From assembly GCF_030272615.1 (NCBI RefSeq), contig NC_081414.1:914323648-914387647 (forward strand): a stretch of 64,000 nt of DNA, in the 5' to 3' direction. Made by a program: the position numbers and the translations under genes. Positions within the stretch are counted from its first letter, which is position 1. Every line of letters starts with the position of its first letter. A model generated the notes under the pieces. It searched no databases, was not told where the DNA came from, and saw nothing but the letters and a program-made list of their open reading frames with translations. Below are positions 22,787-36,012 of the stretch, one piece after another. This DNA comes from Cryptomeria japonica (Eukaryota > Streptophyta > Pinopsida > Cupressales > Cupressaceae).

Positions 22787-25492
22787 TGTTGGCATTGAAG
22801 TTATTATTGATGTTAATAGTTGAGATGATTCACTGGACAAAGATGCAGAGATGATAAGTGCCGTAGAGAGCAAGTGTCGCTAGACAAAATGATTTACTCA
22901 CTCCTATAGAGAGCAAGTGTTGCTAGACAAAATGATAGCCTCACTACCACTGGTGAGAGATGTAGAGACATGCAGACATCAAGTTGGCAAAGTATAGAGA
23001 TGCAACATGATGTGTATCCCAGAGGAATATGAAGATGCATCAATACCATATAATGATCTTGAGGGAAAAGATCAAGGTGTCTTATAGTAGGTAACTCACA
23101 AAGGGAAGGTGGGCAGATGGCGCTTATGTTTGAGCAAGCTGAATGAGCATGAAATTTGCATTTATTCAACATAAAGAAGATATAGAAAGTAAGAATGGAG
23201 GGTGTCATTTGGTCTTGCTTTTGGAAAAAGAATATGTGGGTCATAAAGTTCTAGAGGCATTGGGCAAACTGATCCGACTCAGAAAAAGTGTTGTTGTAGT
23301 TGTGTATAACATGCCATGTTAGTCGCACTCTGTTGCAATGGTTGGGCATTACACATGGGTTGGAGATGCGCATAACATGCAAATTACCATTATGTAGTAG
23401 AGTTCATGGATTGCAAAGGTCATCAAATGTAAAATTCATGTGCTTCAATGTTGGACTCAGATTCTACTTCAACCTCATGATGTGTTGGATCTATCGTATT
23501 CGATCCCTGCAAGTTACAAGTTGAGAAATGTTAAAAATCTATTACTTAGCAGTTTTTCGGCATGACTTTGTTTCTGTCTCAACGACAACATCTATTTCAG
23601 TGTGACTTGGTCTATCGTTGTGGCTCATTTCAAGATATACATTCATTTATATGCTATAATGACAAGGTTCCCTTTTTGATGAGACAGAGTGGATGTCTCG
23701 CCGACGTATCTTGATTTCGGTGTAAGTCTACCTTTCAGTAAGATCCTTTCTCACTTTGGCTACCTCTTTAGATTATACCAAAATCCTTTGTTTCGGTATG
23801 ACTTTCTTCAAGTCTTGGTGATGGAGGTTTCATTTCGGAAAGAGTTGGTCTATCGGGAAGTCAATAACATGATGGTTATGCTCCCCTACCATCCTGCAAC
23901 AATATGGACTAACAACAAAATTCCCTGTAGGGTAAGGGTAAACTAGGTCAAGCATGTCAATAACATGATGATTATATGATCCCTGTTGTCCTATAATATA
24001 AAAGATGGAAGTAAAATAACATTGCAGGGTAACACTGAATTATGGGAGATGAAGTCAATAACATGACAGGCTATGTGTCCCCGCTATCCCGTGACCAAGG
24101 AGATTAGTAGAAGACTATCTTGCGAGATAACAAGAACATATAAGCATGAGGCTATCCCATCACCCCACAGTGTGTTATACAGAGTAAGATAACCTTGCGG
24201 GATAACCAAAAATAAAGAAGTTTGACACATTCTGCTATCCCGTGGCCGTAAAGCTTAGAATAAAATGGTCTCCTGAGGAAAGAAATTGAAAGAAGGGTGA
24301 AGAACAATCCCATCCCACAACCAAAAAGATCAATAAAGAATGATCTTGTGGGAAAAGTGAAGAGGAAGAAGGTGTGTTATCTTGCCAACCCACATGAAGT
24401 TTTTTGTGATGCATATAACACGTGTGTTATGTGACCTGTGGAACACATCATCATAACCCACAAATCCAATGTGGATTTTCTCACACATGGACTTTTTGTG
24501 TGTAGATGAATATGTAAATGGGTTCCACCATTAATCAAGTGGCAAAGAGACATGTGGATGCTTTGTGAGCAAAATGTTTGATTGATTCTTGAAGCCAAGA
24601 GAACACCTATTGAAAGAAAATCTTTCAGTCAAAATAGAAATAAGATATGAAATAAATATTGAGCAAGTATGGAGTTGTTATTTCCTTTTTCGAATGAAAA
24701 CTGCATAAAAAATGAAATCAAATTGCAAATATTGCAGTCCTCTCAGACAAAGATGAAGGGGCACTGGAATTTAGTATAGAAGGTGGAGTGGCTCTAGAAT
24801 GATCTAAAAAGCTTCGAATGGGATGCAAAATCCAAGAATACTAAATATAGTAATCTATTCTTAGAGATGCAGTCTAGATTCAGAAGGATTCCAAGGGGAT
24901 ACATTTATTATTGATGGCTAGTTGTCTAGACAAAATGTTTAGAGGATCAAATCGACATGCAGATGGGATTTATCAAAGGTTGAGAAGATTAATTTTAAAT
25001 TAATTCTTGGAGGGAAAATGCTGTTGTATGTAGATTTCCATTAAGTAAGTTATTGAGTAGTTCAAGATATTGCAGTTTTAGAGTTGGAGGTGTGTAGACA
25101 TAGAAGGTCTGCAAAAATAGAGAAGTAAGTACAGAGAGTTAAAAAGATAGTGCAGAGAAGTAGTTTCTGCAAGTGCACATAACACGAAGTTGATGCAGTC
25201 AATAACATCATGAAAAAATTTGTGTAAAAAAACCTAAAAGTAAAGAGGAAATCAGAGGTAGCAGGAAGCAAGAGAAGAGAGTAGGAAAATCAGAGAAAAG
25301 AGAGAAGTGTGCTGAAAAGAGTTTGATGGGTGTACATGAGAAGAAGCTCTATAAAAGTATAGGCTACAGAACAAAGAGAGTGCTGAGAAGCAACTCCCAT
25401 AAGTGTTAATAACATGATGTCACTCCAAGCCTAATAATGCAGAAAAGACTGCATGCAGGAAAATCATAAGATGAATAAAAGATAAGAGAGAG

Positions 25493-27185
25493 TGGTGCAG
25501 GAGCACCTTTGGGTTGAAATGCCCTTAACCAGTTTTGGCTTTTGAGACCTTCCAATGGTCATGTAACTACATAAGGACTGACTCTAGTCCATTTTTTTGG
25601 TTGTTTAGTTACAGTTTCTTGAAATTTTCCTTATCAACAAGACCTACCCCGATCGGCAAGACTTACCCCGATGAGTTCACCAGAGTTGGAGTGGTTGTAT
25701 CAGGTGTCAACAGAAGTGGTTCACCCTTACCCTGATGACTTGATAAGTCATCAGTGCTTGGAGAATAGCCATCGGGTATCGGACGGAGTAGTTTTAAGTT
25801 ACCCTGACGACCCGATGAGAAAGAATAGGCATGGAGTGGATCCATCGAGCATCGGAAGGAACACTTTAGTTTACCCTGACAACCCGATGACAAGGCACAA
25901 GCGAAGGAGGTAGACATTAGAGACATTGGCCCTTGGAAAAGCGCAATGTAATGCTACCCAATGACCTAATGGAACATCACAAAGTGGAGGAATATGGCAT
26001 CGGCCATCGAGCCAACATGTTTGGAGGGGTCCTGATGACCCGATGGAAATGCCCAGTAAGCGGAGGAAAGCATCGGGTATCGAGCGAAGGGATTTCTTGC
26101 TATCTCGATGCCCGATGGAAAAGTGCGAGTGGTGGACATGGTTACCATCCATCGATGAAGGTGTGTTTTGGTTACCCCGATCACCTGATGGAGAAGTACA
26201 AACATTGCAAGTCACCAACAGGCATCGGAAGCCAGGTTCTAAGTCTTCGCTTATGACCCATTATGAAACTGTTTTCTCCAGTTTGTAACCATTTGTGTTT
26301 CACAAAGGATGGATGAGCTATTAAAGGCTAATTGTAAGGCGTTGAATTGGTTGGATACTACAGGAAACACAAGAGAAATACATACAAGTCTATTTTCTGG
26401 TTTTCTATCGCTGAGTGTTGTAACTTTTCTGATATTTTGGCATATTTCCTCTCCCGTTGGTCGAGCGTTAACGCATCCTCTATTAGTTGTAGAGGGGGTA
26501 GAGGGGTGATCGGGTGCTGGCCATCTCAAGTGGTTGGTTGCCCCCCTGCTAACCCCCCAATCCCCACCCCTCTAAAATAGCTATAGAAACGGTAGCCCCG
26601 ACTATAGTTGATAAAGCCTAGACCCAAATTTTGTTAATTTTCATTACAGTTATGTAATTAAAGCTTCCTTTTTGTTGTTTGTTTCTTTGTTTTGAATTCA
26701 CAGTGTAAATATGGCTTTGTCTTGAACCTCTACCGTGGGATCCACATGGCCATTGGAGTTCTTCAAAAAGAAATGAAAATGTACAGGAAGAGTAGAGGAG
26801 CAGTAAGAGGAAACCAGGAAATGACCATCGCCATTTCTGCATACTGATCCTAGGCAAGCTTGGAAGAAGTTCAACTAGGTTTTAGTGGCCATAAAGGAGT
26901 AAGTGCAGGGGAGGATTAGTGTAGAAGTTTGATTGCAAAATTAGACAGGATGATGAATTTACAGATTGCGAGTAAGAAAGGGTAGTCCTACACCTCTACA
27001 AACATAGTGACAAAATCTAGGAGCATGGAGAACAAGGTTCTTTATGAGCTTGTATCGAGTGTGGTGAGAAAATACTGGTAGGGAAGCACTTAGAAGTCTA
27101 GAGGGGTAGACTTGGAACCCGAGAAGGGATAGAAGCAAACCATCAAGAAATCTAATCGATAGCAAACTAGGTAGCCTCCCTATTA
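25493..27185 (+). mobile_element. Solo LTR nested in left LTR of B2
   Basis: This is the counterpart of 16769-18432, starting TGGTGCAGG and ending CCCTATTA, with GAGAG on the left and GGGAG on the right. It carries the same hairpin-unit array (25660-26285), here with more perfect CATCGGG/CCCGATG arms. The stretch 26959-27165 is identical to 18206-18412, which shows how recent the B1/B2 duplication is. Confidence 0.82.
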
Positions 27186-28019
27186 GGGAGCCAAAAGAAA
27201 GAGAAGAGAGCGAATAGAGAACAACACAAAAGTGAAGGGTAGAGATTAGAGACTACAAAGTGCAGAGTCAAGGAGGACAACATATAAGGTTAGTCATTCA
27301 GAGTGGGGTAGAGAAAGTGACTAAAGAAGAGAAGAGATCAAAGAGCAGTAGAGACAAAAGACTAGAGAGAAAAGAGATAAGATTGAGGCCTAAGATCAGA
27401 GAGCAAAAAAGAATCTAATAAATCTCAAGAGTAGAATATCTATGAGTTACACAACATCATTTATAACAAGGTCCTTTTAAAATTTGTTGTTAAATAATTA
27501 TTTATTGTAATTTTCTGAGTGGGTGCTCAGAGCTAGGGTAGGTGCTCCTTTTGGTTGGTACCCATAAAGCTAGGGGTTAGTGCTCCTTTAGGTTAGTGCC
27601 CATAAATTTCATGGTTTGGTTCTCCCTGGGTTGGTGCCCTAAAACATTTTAATCAGTTTTATTTGTGAGGTTTGATTGGAGCAGTAGACTCCAACAACAT
27701 TTCTCATCGTGGTTTTTTCCCTCTATGGGTTTTTTCTCGTATCTTTGGTGTTAGGTGTTTCCCTTGTGTGTGTGTGTAAATCTGTTGAACACCTCTTTCC
27801 ATAATTTTCTGATGATTGTTGTTAGAGCTTTAATTGTTTAGAATAGTTGCATGACTTACATGATTAATATTTTAGTCATACTTATAGTTCAAGTTTATTA
27901 TTACCACTGATTCACCCCCCCTCTTAGTTGTCCATTATGTTCCTTCAATTGGTATTAGAGCCCTAGGTCCCCTTTTGTTAATCTTTCTCAATCTTGGGTA
28001 GATGTGTGTTATCCCCTAC

Positions 28020-31000
28020 ACCAATGTTGGATGACACAAACTATGTTATTTAGTGTGCAAGAATGGAAGTTTATTTGTCTGCCTTAGGTTATGATATCTA
28101 GATGTCTGTTCAAAATGGTTATATAGTCCCTGCTACTCCTCCTACTGATCTTGATGCTAAAAGGAAATATGAATGCAATGTTTAAGAAAAGAAGGTTATT
28201 CTTAGTGGGTTGTCTGATACAGTGTCTTCAAAGGTTAATAAATGCAAATTTGCAAAAAGCATGTGGGACAAGCTAAAGAAAATCTATGGTGAAGATCCTA
28301 CAACTGTTAGATCAGATTGTGAGAGAAAGAATATTAAAGGAGCAGTCAAATGTGCAAATGATAAGAGAAGATAATATTATAGTTGTAGTGAAGATGAAAA
28401 GGAAGCCCAATTGCTCATAGCACAGAAGACCCAAAATAAGGAGAAAACATTTGTGTGATAGTGCTTCTCAATCTTGTAGTCTGGACCCTTTTGGAAGAAA
28501 TGAAGAAAATGAAGAATAATATAATGATGTTGAAGAGGATCTTGAGGGTGAGTTGGTAAGCTCCTTTGAGGAATTAAAAAATGTTAGGAAAGAATTTTAA
28601 AATTACAAAAAATTAGTCCAAGAAGAATGTGGCCAGTTGAGCAAATGTCTTGAAGAGTCCAATAAGAATATCAACACATTGACAACTCAACTAGAAGAAT
28701 CTAAAGGAATGTATGAGGAAATAAAATCATATTTTGATGCCAAGAAAAGAATATGTGAGTAGTTAGAGTTGGAAGTGAAGACAAAGGGAAAGGAGTGTAA
28801 GAACTTAAAAGATGAAATAGAAAAGCTCATAATAGAGCTTGAGAAGTGCCAAGATGAGTTCAAACTGAAGAAGAAGTATAATGGTGGCAACAAAGCACTA
28901 GATGAAATGTTGAGTTAAGAAAAGCACTCAAAAGATACCACCGGATTAGGATGTGAGGTCAAAAAATGTTCTAATAATGGAGAATCATAAAAAAGTGACA
29001 TAAATTTTGTGTCTTAAAGCTTGAATGGAAAAGTACAAATCTTCACAGTCAGGAATGCCCCAAGGAAGAAGATAGATCTAGCTAAAATTGCTGAAAACAT
29101 GAAAATAAATGGTGTTTCTGTAGCGTCCTAAAATTGCGACACTTGCAATTTCGACCGCATTTGGGTCTTTACGATAGCGACGCAACACTGAACCTGAATG
29201 GAGACCCCGAAACTTGCTCATGACACCAAAAACTGCATTTTTCCAGCAGCCTGGCCTGATCCTCCTTGCACCCCATTGTCCCGGGAGGTGGGACCAGAGC
29301 GCCCAACGCCCTGGTCCCCCAGGACCATGGCGCCCAGTGCCCTGGTCCCTGGCCCTATTTTGGGCCCGGTCTCCTATGGGACTTCGGGCCTTTTTGTTTG
29401 CAAATTGGAAAATAGCATTTCCTGGTCGGCCTAAGGTGGGGAAAATCAGTCTTTTAACCCTAATTGGCAAGTATAAAAACTACTTTTCCTCTCCCACTTT
29501 GAAGGTGGAAAGGAGGAAGGACATATGTGTACAAGACATGGAAACGACATTCAAGCATTCAAGCATTCAAGCATTCCTTCAAGCAATTGATCATTCTAAG
29601 TCTCCATTCAAGGCTAAGTGTTGCATTCAAGACAAGGATTCAACCATTGAAGAGGAGATCACTTATTACATGCTACAACATACAACATACAACAAACAAC
29701 AACATCTATACCTTCGCATATAAGAATACAAACATCCTTACAACAAGGTATTAGTACTTGTTTTACATTACATTTACAGCATTTCTCATTTCTTGGTTAA
29801 TTCCAAAACCGGGGTTTGACCTAAGGGCAAACCCCTAATCCCTAACCCCCCAATCGTCTTCACTTTTCTGTGTGTAGGTTGCAGGTACGCGGCTGAAATT
29901 GAAGATCTGGAATCCTTGTGCAGAGACGAACAGATCCCCCTTCGTTTCGCGGATTTTTCGGAGGACCGTGTGCACGCCGGGTGCCATCGTCCTGTCAACT
30001 TTCGCTCAAATTTGCAGGACAGCGTCGTCTCGACATTTTACTGCTAATTCCAGGTCCGCAGCTTCATATCATATCCCTATCTCTATTTATAAGTGAATCT
30101 TTCTTGCTTCTACATGCATTCCTAGTTCAATCTTTCTATCTACATTCTTTACAAAAGAGGGTATCCTTGATGTCACAACCCTTGAAACTCATTTAGAATC
30201 CAATCTTGCATTGCGTGGGATTGGATCTTGTGGGTTTCAACCCCTCTTTTGAATGTAAAGTCCCTCCTAAGTGAAAACCATCAACCCTAGTGACTCTCCC
30301 TTCTCTCTCCTTGGAATTGGGGAGGGGAGAACGACTAGGGTTCGATTTTTCCGCTTTACAGTTTCTACAAGGAAGAATGATATTGATCAAGGTAAACTAA
30401 AAAAAGATGGCACAAGAAGAAATTTTAGTAGACCTGCTGTCGGAAGAAGACCAGAATATGTTGCTACTCACAAGACTAAATCTTTTGGGAGATATAAGGG
30501 ATTAGATGGAAGGACTATTACAAACTCTTAGCCCAAGACCAACAACATAAGAAGAAGAAGAAGAAGAGATGGAGTAAACAAGTCTACAAGATCTCCACAT
30601 ACATGAAAAAATAAATTTTTAAGTTACAAGCCCTCCTTATCTGGTTATTGTTTTGTATGCAAATGCTATGGACATAGAGAAAGTGAATGTAGAAATAGGT
30701 CTAGGGAGAATCAAGATGCATATGTGCATAAAGTTTTAAATGGTAGATCTATGCATAGAACTACACCAAGATATGGGAGCAAGAATGTGTCTACTATCCC
30801 TAGTGATACGAAAGTTGAATGTTATAGTTGTAACAAAGTTGGTCATAAGAGTCATAAATGTAGAAAAAAAAAATATCAGTCTAATGGAAGCTCCTACACC
30901 TCCTCCTCTAATAAAAATATAATCAATAATCATAATGGTCATTATGTAAGATAACCTTCTGCATGGAACAAAGTCATAAATGTTCTTAGAATGTCAAGAA

Positions 31001-31182
31001 GTTATTTTGTTCCATTAGTTGGTCACAAAGGCATGGTTTGGAAAAGGAGAACAAACCAAATTGATAGAAGGCCCTCTAATCATCTATTTGGTGAGAACAT
31101 AGTATGCTACTACTGCAACAATCTGGGTCACACTATAAAATATTGTAGAGCAAAGATTATACAAACACAAGAAGAAAATTAA
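28020..31182 (+). other. Gag-like interior of B2 (fossil, with nested solo LTR)
   Basis: It has the same order as B1 and B3: copia-type Gag start (28030-28440), coiled-coil stretch (28560-28900), then, after the solo LTR, basic stretch and three CCHC knuckles (near 30655; CYSCNKVGHKSHKC near 30820; CYYCNNLGHTIKYC near 31108). An open stretch of 63 codons at 30991-31182 includes the third knuckle. It is broken overall. From 31183 to 32506 I see no recognisable domain. Confidence 0.75.
29119..30360 (+). mobile_element. Solo LTR with perfect 5-bp target duplication
   Basis: A 1,242-bp segment starts TGTAGCGTCC and ends CCGCTTTACA, with GTTTC immediately on both sides (29114-29118 and 30361-30365). 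TG...CA ends, a five-base duplication and no interior define a solo LTR. It is absent from the same place in B1 and B3, so it inserted after B1 and B2 separated. It is more GC-rich than its surroundings, especially 29260-29400 with repeated GCCCTGGTCCC, and has a TATAAAAAC box at 29472-29480. It belongs to a different family from the other two solo LTRs. Confidence 0.92.
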
Positions 31183-32506
31183 TGCTGCTCCAGAAATTAC
31201 AATTGAGAAAAAGAGGGAGATCAAGCAAGATTGGAGGAGAAATGCAGCCAAGGATATGATAAAGGAAAGAATGTATTCAAGAGAAGGCACTATGAATTTC
31301 ATGCACAAGTGACATCTCCTTAAGATTAAGGAGATGTGGGACCTTAGGGGGAGCAACATATTGATCACATCATTTACCCTCAAATATTGAAAAGAACACG
31401 TGTAAGGATATAATGCTACAAATATGAGGAAAACCAACTCTAAGAAGAAGACATGGAGGAAGAAGTTGAGATGCCAAATTTTATTGTTGATGTTTAGATA
31501 GTTTTAAAATGTTTTCATATTTTCTCTAGTTGTTTGTGATTGTCTTGGTAGTATATCAAGGTTCAACATTGTTCGCATGAAGGTCATTGTAAAACTGCCC
31601 TGGGTTGTGGCTGAAATGTTTTAAATAGAGGAGGTTGTGTATAGCTGCAAGTGGTGTAAATATATTTCAAATAGTCCATAATACACTGTATTCGGCAAGG
31701 AATAATACAAATCACTAAATCAATTGAAAGATAAGTATGGTGCAACATACAGGTGAAATGACGGATGCAACAACATGAGGATGATGAGAATTTATTCACA
31801 ACAATAGAGGGGGAGTTGAATGTATCAAGATATAGTATTGAAGTTGAAAGGACAATGCACATGGTAGCATTAGTAGCCTATATGAAGTGATTGATGATAT
31901 AATATTTTTTGGCAAGTACAGGTATTACAGATAGTTTGTTTGTTGCAACATGATCATATGGACATATGGAAGTACTTCATAAGAGAAGATGAAAGTGCAT
32001 GTATAAGATGATGTGTTATATAGAAAAGAAGATGGAAGAAATTAGAGGCTAGGCCAAAAAGAGTGTGGATTGGTTCAAGGCATGAAAGAATGATTGCAAA
32101 AGACACAAAGGACAAAGAAGTAGTGTTGAGCGTGCATACATAATAGGGTGTGCAATATGTAGTCCAGAGGAGAGGCTAGAAAGAAGACAGATGGAAGAAA
32201 GCAGAACAAATGGAGTGTATTGGTTTTGGTTTTGAGAGGGAGACCGTTACTAAATATGGTCAGCAAAATGATACTGTGTTATTGTGTAAAGGGGAGAAGT
32301 TGAGGTGTTAGTTTTGTCCATGGTGTGTTATTGACTGTAGGTACAGTGCAGTTGTCATAGGGGGGCTGACATATTTTTTTTAGCTAAGTGAAGAAGGACA
32401 AAGGAGAGAAGATGAGTGAGGTTGGCACTTGGTTGCCCCACCCTTTGCCATTGTTGTCAAAGGGGGAAAGAAGGAGAGTGTTGACATCAAAGCCAAAGGG
32501 GGAGAT

Positions 32507-35500
32507 TGTTGGCATTGAAGTTGTCATTAATGTCAACAGTTAGATGATGCAGTGGACAAATATGCAAAGTGGACGATGATGTAGAGATGATAAGACCCAC
32601 AAAGAGAAAGTTTCACTAGAAATAATGATAGACTCACTCCCAAAGAGAGAAAGTGTCACTAGACAGAATGATAGCCTCACTCCCACTTATTTGAGATGTA
32701 GAGACGTGAAGACATCAGGTTGGAAAAGTTTACAGATGCAACATGATATGTGCCCCATAGGATGATGAAGGTGAAACAATGCCATATAATAATCTTGAGG
32801 AAAAAGATCAAGGTGTCATAGAGTAGGTGAGTCACAAAGGGAAGGTGCGCAGATGGATCTTATGTTTGAGAAAGTTGAATGAGCATGAAATTTGCATTTA
32901 TTCAACATAAAGAAGATATATAAAGCAAGCATGCAGGGTTTCATTTGGTCTTTCTTTTGGACAAAGAAGATGCAGGTCATGAATTTCTATGGGAATTGGG
33001 CAAGTTGATCTAACTTGAAAAAAGTATAGTTGCAGTTGTGTATAACACGCCATGTTAGTCGCACTCTATTGCAATGGTTTTGCATTACACATAGGTTGGA
33101 GATGCACATAACACATAAGGTTATTGCTATGCAGTAGATTTCATAGATTACAGAGGTGATCATGTATGAAATTCATGTGCTTCAGTGTTGGAATTAGATT
33201 CTACTTCAACATCATGATGTGTTGGATTCATCGGATTGCATCCCTGCAAGTTACATGTTGAGAAATTTTAAAAATCCATTATTTGGCAATTTTTTCAGCA
33301 TGACTGTATTTATGTCTCAATGACATCATCTATTTCAGTGTGACTTGGTTTATCATTGTGACTCATTTCAAGCTATACAGTCATTTATATGCTATAACGA
33401 AAGTGTTTCCTTTTCGATGAGATAGAGTGGATGTCTGGCTGACGTATCATGATTTTGGTGTAAGTTTGCCTTTCGGCAAGACCCTTTCTCCCTTTTGGCT
33501 GCCCCTTTGGTAACTCACAAAGGGAAGGTGAGCAGATGGAGCTTATGTTTGAGCAAGTTGAATGAGCATTAAATTTGCATTAATTCAACATAAAGAAGAT
33601 ATAGAAAGTAAGCGTGGATGGTGTTATTTGGTCTTGCTTTTGGACAAAGAAGATGCGGGTCATAAAGTTCTACAAGCATTGGGCAAGCTAATTTGACTAA
33701 AAAAAAGTATTGTTGTAGTTGTGTATAACACGCCATTTTAGTCACACTCTGTTGCAATGGTTGGGAATTAAACGTAGGTTGGAGATGTGTATAACATGTA
33801 GATTATGGCTATGTAGTAGAGTTCACAGATTGCAGAGGTGATCACATGTGAAATTCATGTGCTTCAATGTTGGACTCAGATTCTACTTCAACTTCATGAT
33901 ATGATGGATTCATCGGATTTGATCCCTGCAAGTTACAATATCAGAAATGTTTAAAATCCATTGTTTAGCAGTTTTTCGGCATGACTGTGTTTCTGTCTCA
34001 GTGACAACATCTATTTCGGTGTGACTTTGTTTATCACTATGACTCATTTCAAGATATACATTCATTTATATGCTATACCAACAAGGTTCTCTCTTTGGTG
34101 AGACGGAGTGGATGTCTGGCTGACATATCATGATTTCAACGTAAGTCTACCTTTCAGCAATACACTTTCTCCTTTTGCCTACCCCTTTGGATTATACCAA
34201 AATTATTTTATTCGGTGAGACTCTCTTCAAGTATTGGTGACAAAGGTTTCATTTTGACAAGAGTTGGTCTATCAGGAAGTCAATAACATGATGGCTATGC
34301 TCCCCCGCCATCCCACAATAAAATGGTCCAACAAAAGAATTCCTTGCGGGGTAAGGGTAAACTATGTCAGGGATGTCAATAATGTTATGATTATATGAGC
34401 CCTGCTATTCCACAGTATAAAGGATGGAAGTTAACTAATATTGTGGGGTAACGTTGAATTGTGGGGAATGAAGTCAATAACACAACAGGTTATGTGTCCC
34501 TGCTATCCTATGACCAAGGAGATTAATAGAAGACTATCTTGTGGGATAACAAGAAGATAGAAGTGTGAGGTTATCCTGCCATCCCATGGAATGTTATACA
34601 TGAGTAAGATAACCTTACGAGATAACTAGAAACAAATAAGTTTGACACATCCCACTATCCTGCAGCCAAGAAGCTTAGAAGAAAATGGTCCCATGGGGAA
34701 AGAAATGAAAGAAGAGTGAAGAACACTGCCATCCCGTAGCCAAGAAAATGAATAAATAATGATCTTACAAGACAAGTGAAGAGGAAGAAGGCATGTTATC
34801 CCACCAATGTGCAAGAACGAAGTTTTTTGTGACGTGTATAACATGTGTTTTATGCGAGCTATGGAACACATCATCGCAGCCTGCGAATCCAACATGGATT
34901 TTCTTCACATGTGAACTTTTTATGTGCAAATGATTATGTAAATAAGTCCCACCATTCATCGAGTGGTAGAGTGACACATGGATGCTTTGTGAGAAAAATG
35001 TTTAATTGATTTTTTAAGCCAAGATCCCATGTATCAATAGAAAATCTTTCAGTCAGAACAAAAAAAAGATATGAAATAAATGTTGAGCAGGTTTGGAGTT
35101 GGTAATTTCTTTTTTGAATGGGGGTTGCATGAAAAATGAAACCTGATTTCAGAGATTGGGGTACTCTCAAATAGAGATGAAGAGATGCTAAAATTTAATG
35201 CAAAAGGTGGAGTAGCTCCAGAACGATCTGAAATCTTCAAATGGGATGCAAAATCCAAGATTACTAAATATAGTAATCTATGCTCAGTGATACAATTTGA
35301 ATTCAGAAGGATTCCAAGGCGATAAATTTATTATTGATGGCTAGTTATCTAGATAGAATGTTTAGGGGATCATATCAACATGCATATGGGATTTCTCAAA
35401 GGTCGAGAAGATTAATTTTAAATTCATTCTTGGAGGGAAAATATTGTATGTATATTGCCACTAAGTCAATTTCTTGAGTAGTTGAAGATATTGCAGTGTT

Positions 35501-36012
35501 AGAGTTGGAGGTGTGTAGACATAGAAGCTCTACAAAAATAGAGAATTAAGTACAGAGAGTTAAAAAGAGAGTGCAAAGAAGCAGTTTCCATAGGTGTACA
35601 TAATACGAAGTCGGTGCAATAAATAGTTCATCATGAAAAATTTATGTGTAGAAAAACCTTAAAGTGAAGAGGAGATCAAAGGCAGTGGGAAGTAGGAGTA
35701 GAGTTCAAGAAAAGTAGAGAAAATAGAGAGGTGTGATGCAGAGAGTGTGTGATTGGCATACATGCAAAGAATCTTTATAAAAGAAGAGGTTATAGAACAA
35801 AGGGAGTGCAAAGAAGCAGCTTTCGCAGCTGTCAATAACATGATGATAGTGTAGGCCTAACATTGCAGAAAAGACTGCATGCAGGAAAATCATAAGATGA
35901 ATAATAGATAAGAGGGAGCTAAAAGAAAGAGAAGAGAGAAGATAGATAAAATCACAAAGGTGAAGAGAAGAGATTAAAGACTAGAGGGTACAAAGTAAAG
36001 GAAGACGACATA
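32507..36012 (+). mobile_element. Right LTR of B2
   Basis: It begins TGTTGGCATTG after a purine tract. It carries no solo LTR, and so shows the empty site. A stretch of about 680 bp is tandemly duplicated (about 32825-33500 and 33508-34190, both starting near CTCACAAAGGGAAGGTG). The TATCCC/GGGATA array is at 34300-34800, and TATAAAAG at 35776-35783. Similarity to the other B LTRs stops at about 36012. Confidence 0.82.

Larger units (their letters stand above)
22787..36012 (+). mobile_element. LARD-like gag-only LTR element B, copy 2 (both LTRs)
   Basis: The left LTR is 22787-27947, the interior 27948-32506, and the right LTR from 32507 to about 36012, where a LINE block interrupts it. The primer site (TTGGTATTAGAGCC) follows the left LTR, and a purine tract (AAAGGGGGAGAT) precedes the right one. 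Without its nested insertions the interior is about 3.3 kb. The two LTRs differ by roughly 15-20% on short stretches compared by eye, so the insertion is old. Two solo LTRs are nested in it: 25493-27185, shared with B1, and 29119-30360, unique. It is broken in many places and has no pol. Confidence 0.87.

Noticed and set aside
29078-29470. 130-codon minus-strand frame and overlapping plus-strand frames in the GC-rich region
   Set aside because: They fall inside a solo LTR, on both strands at once, and have no recognisable domain.
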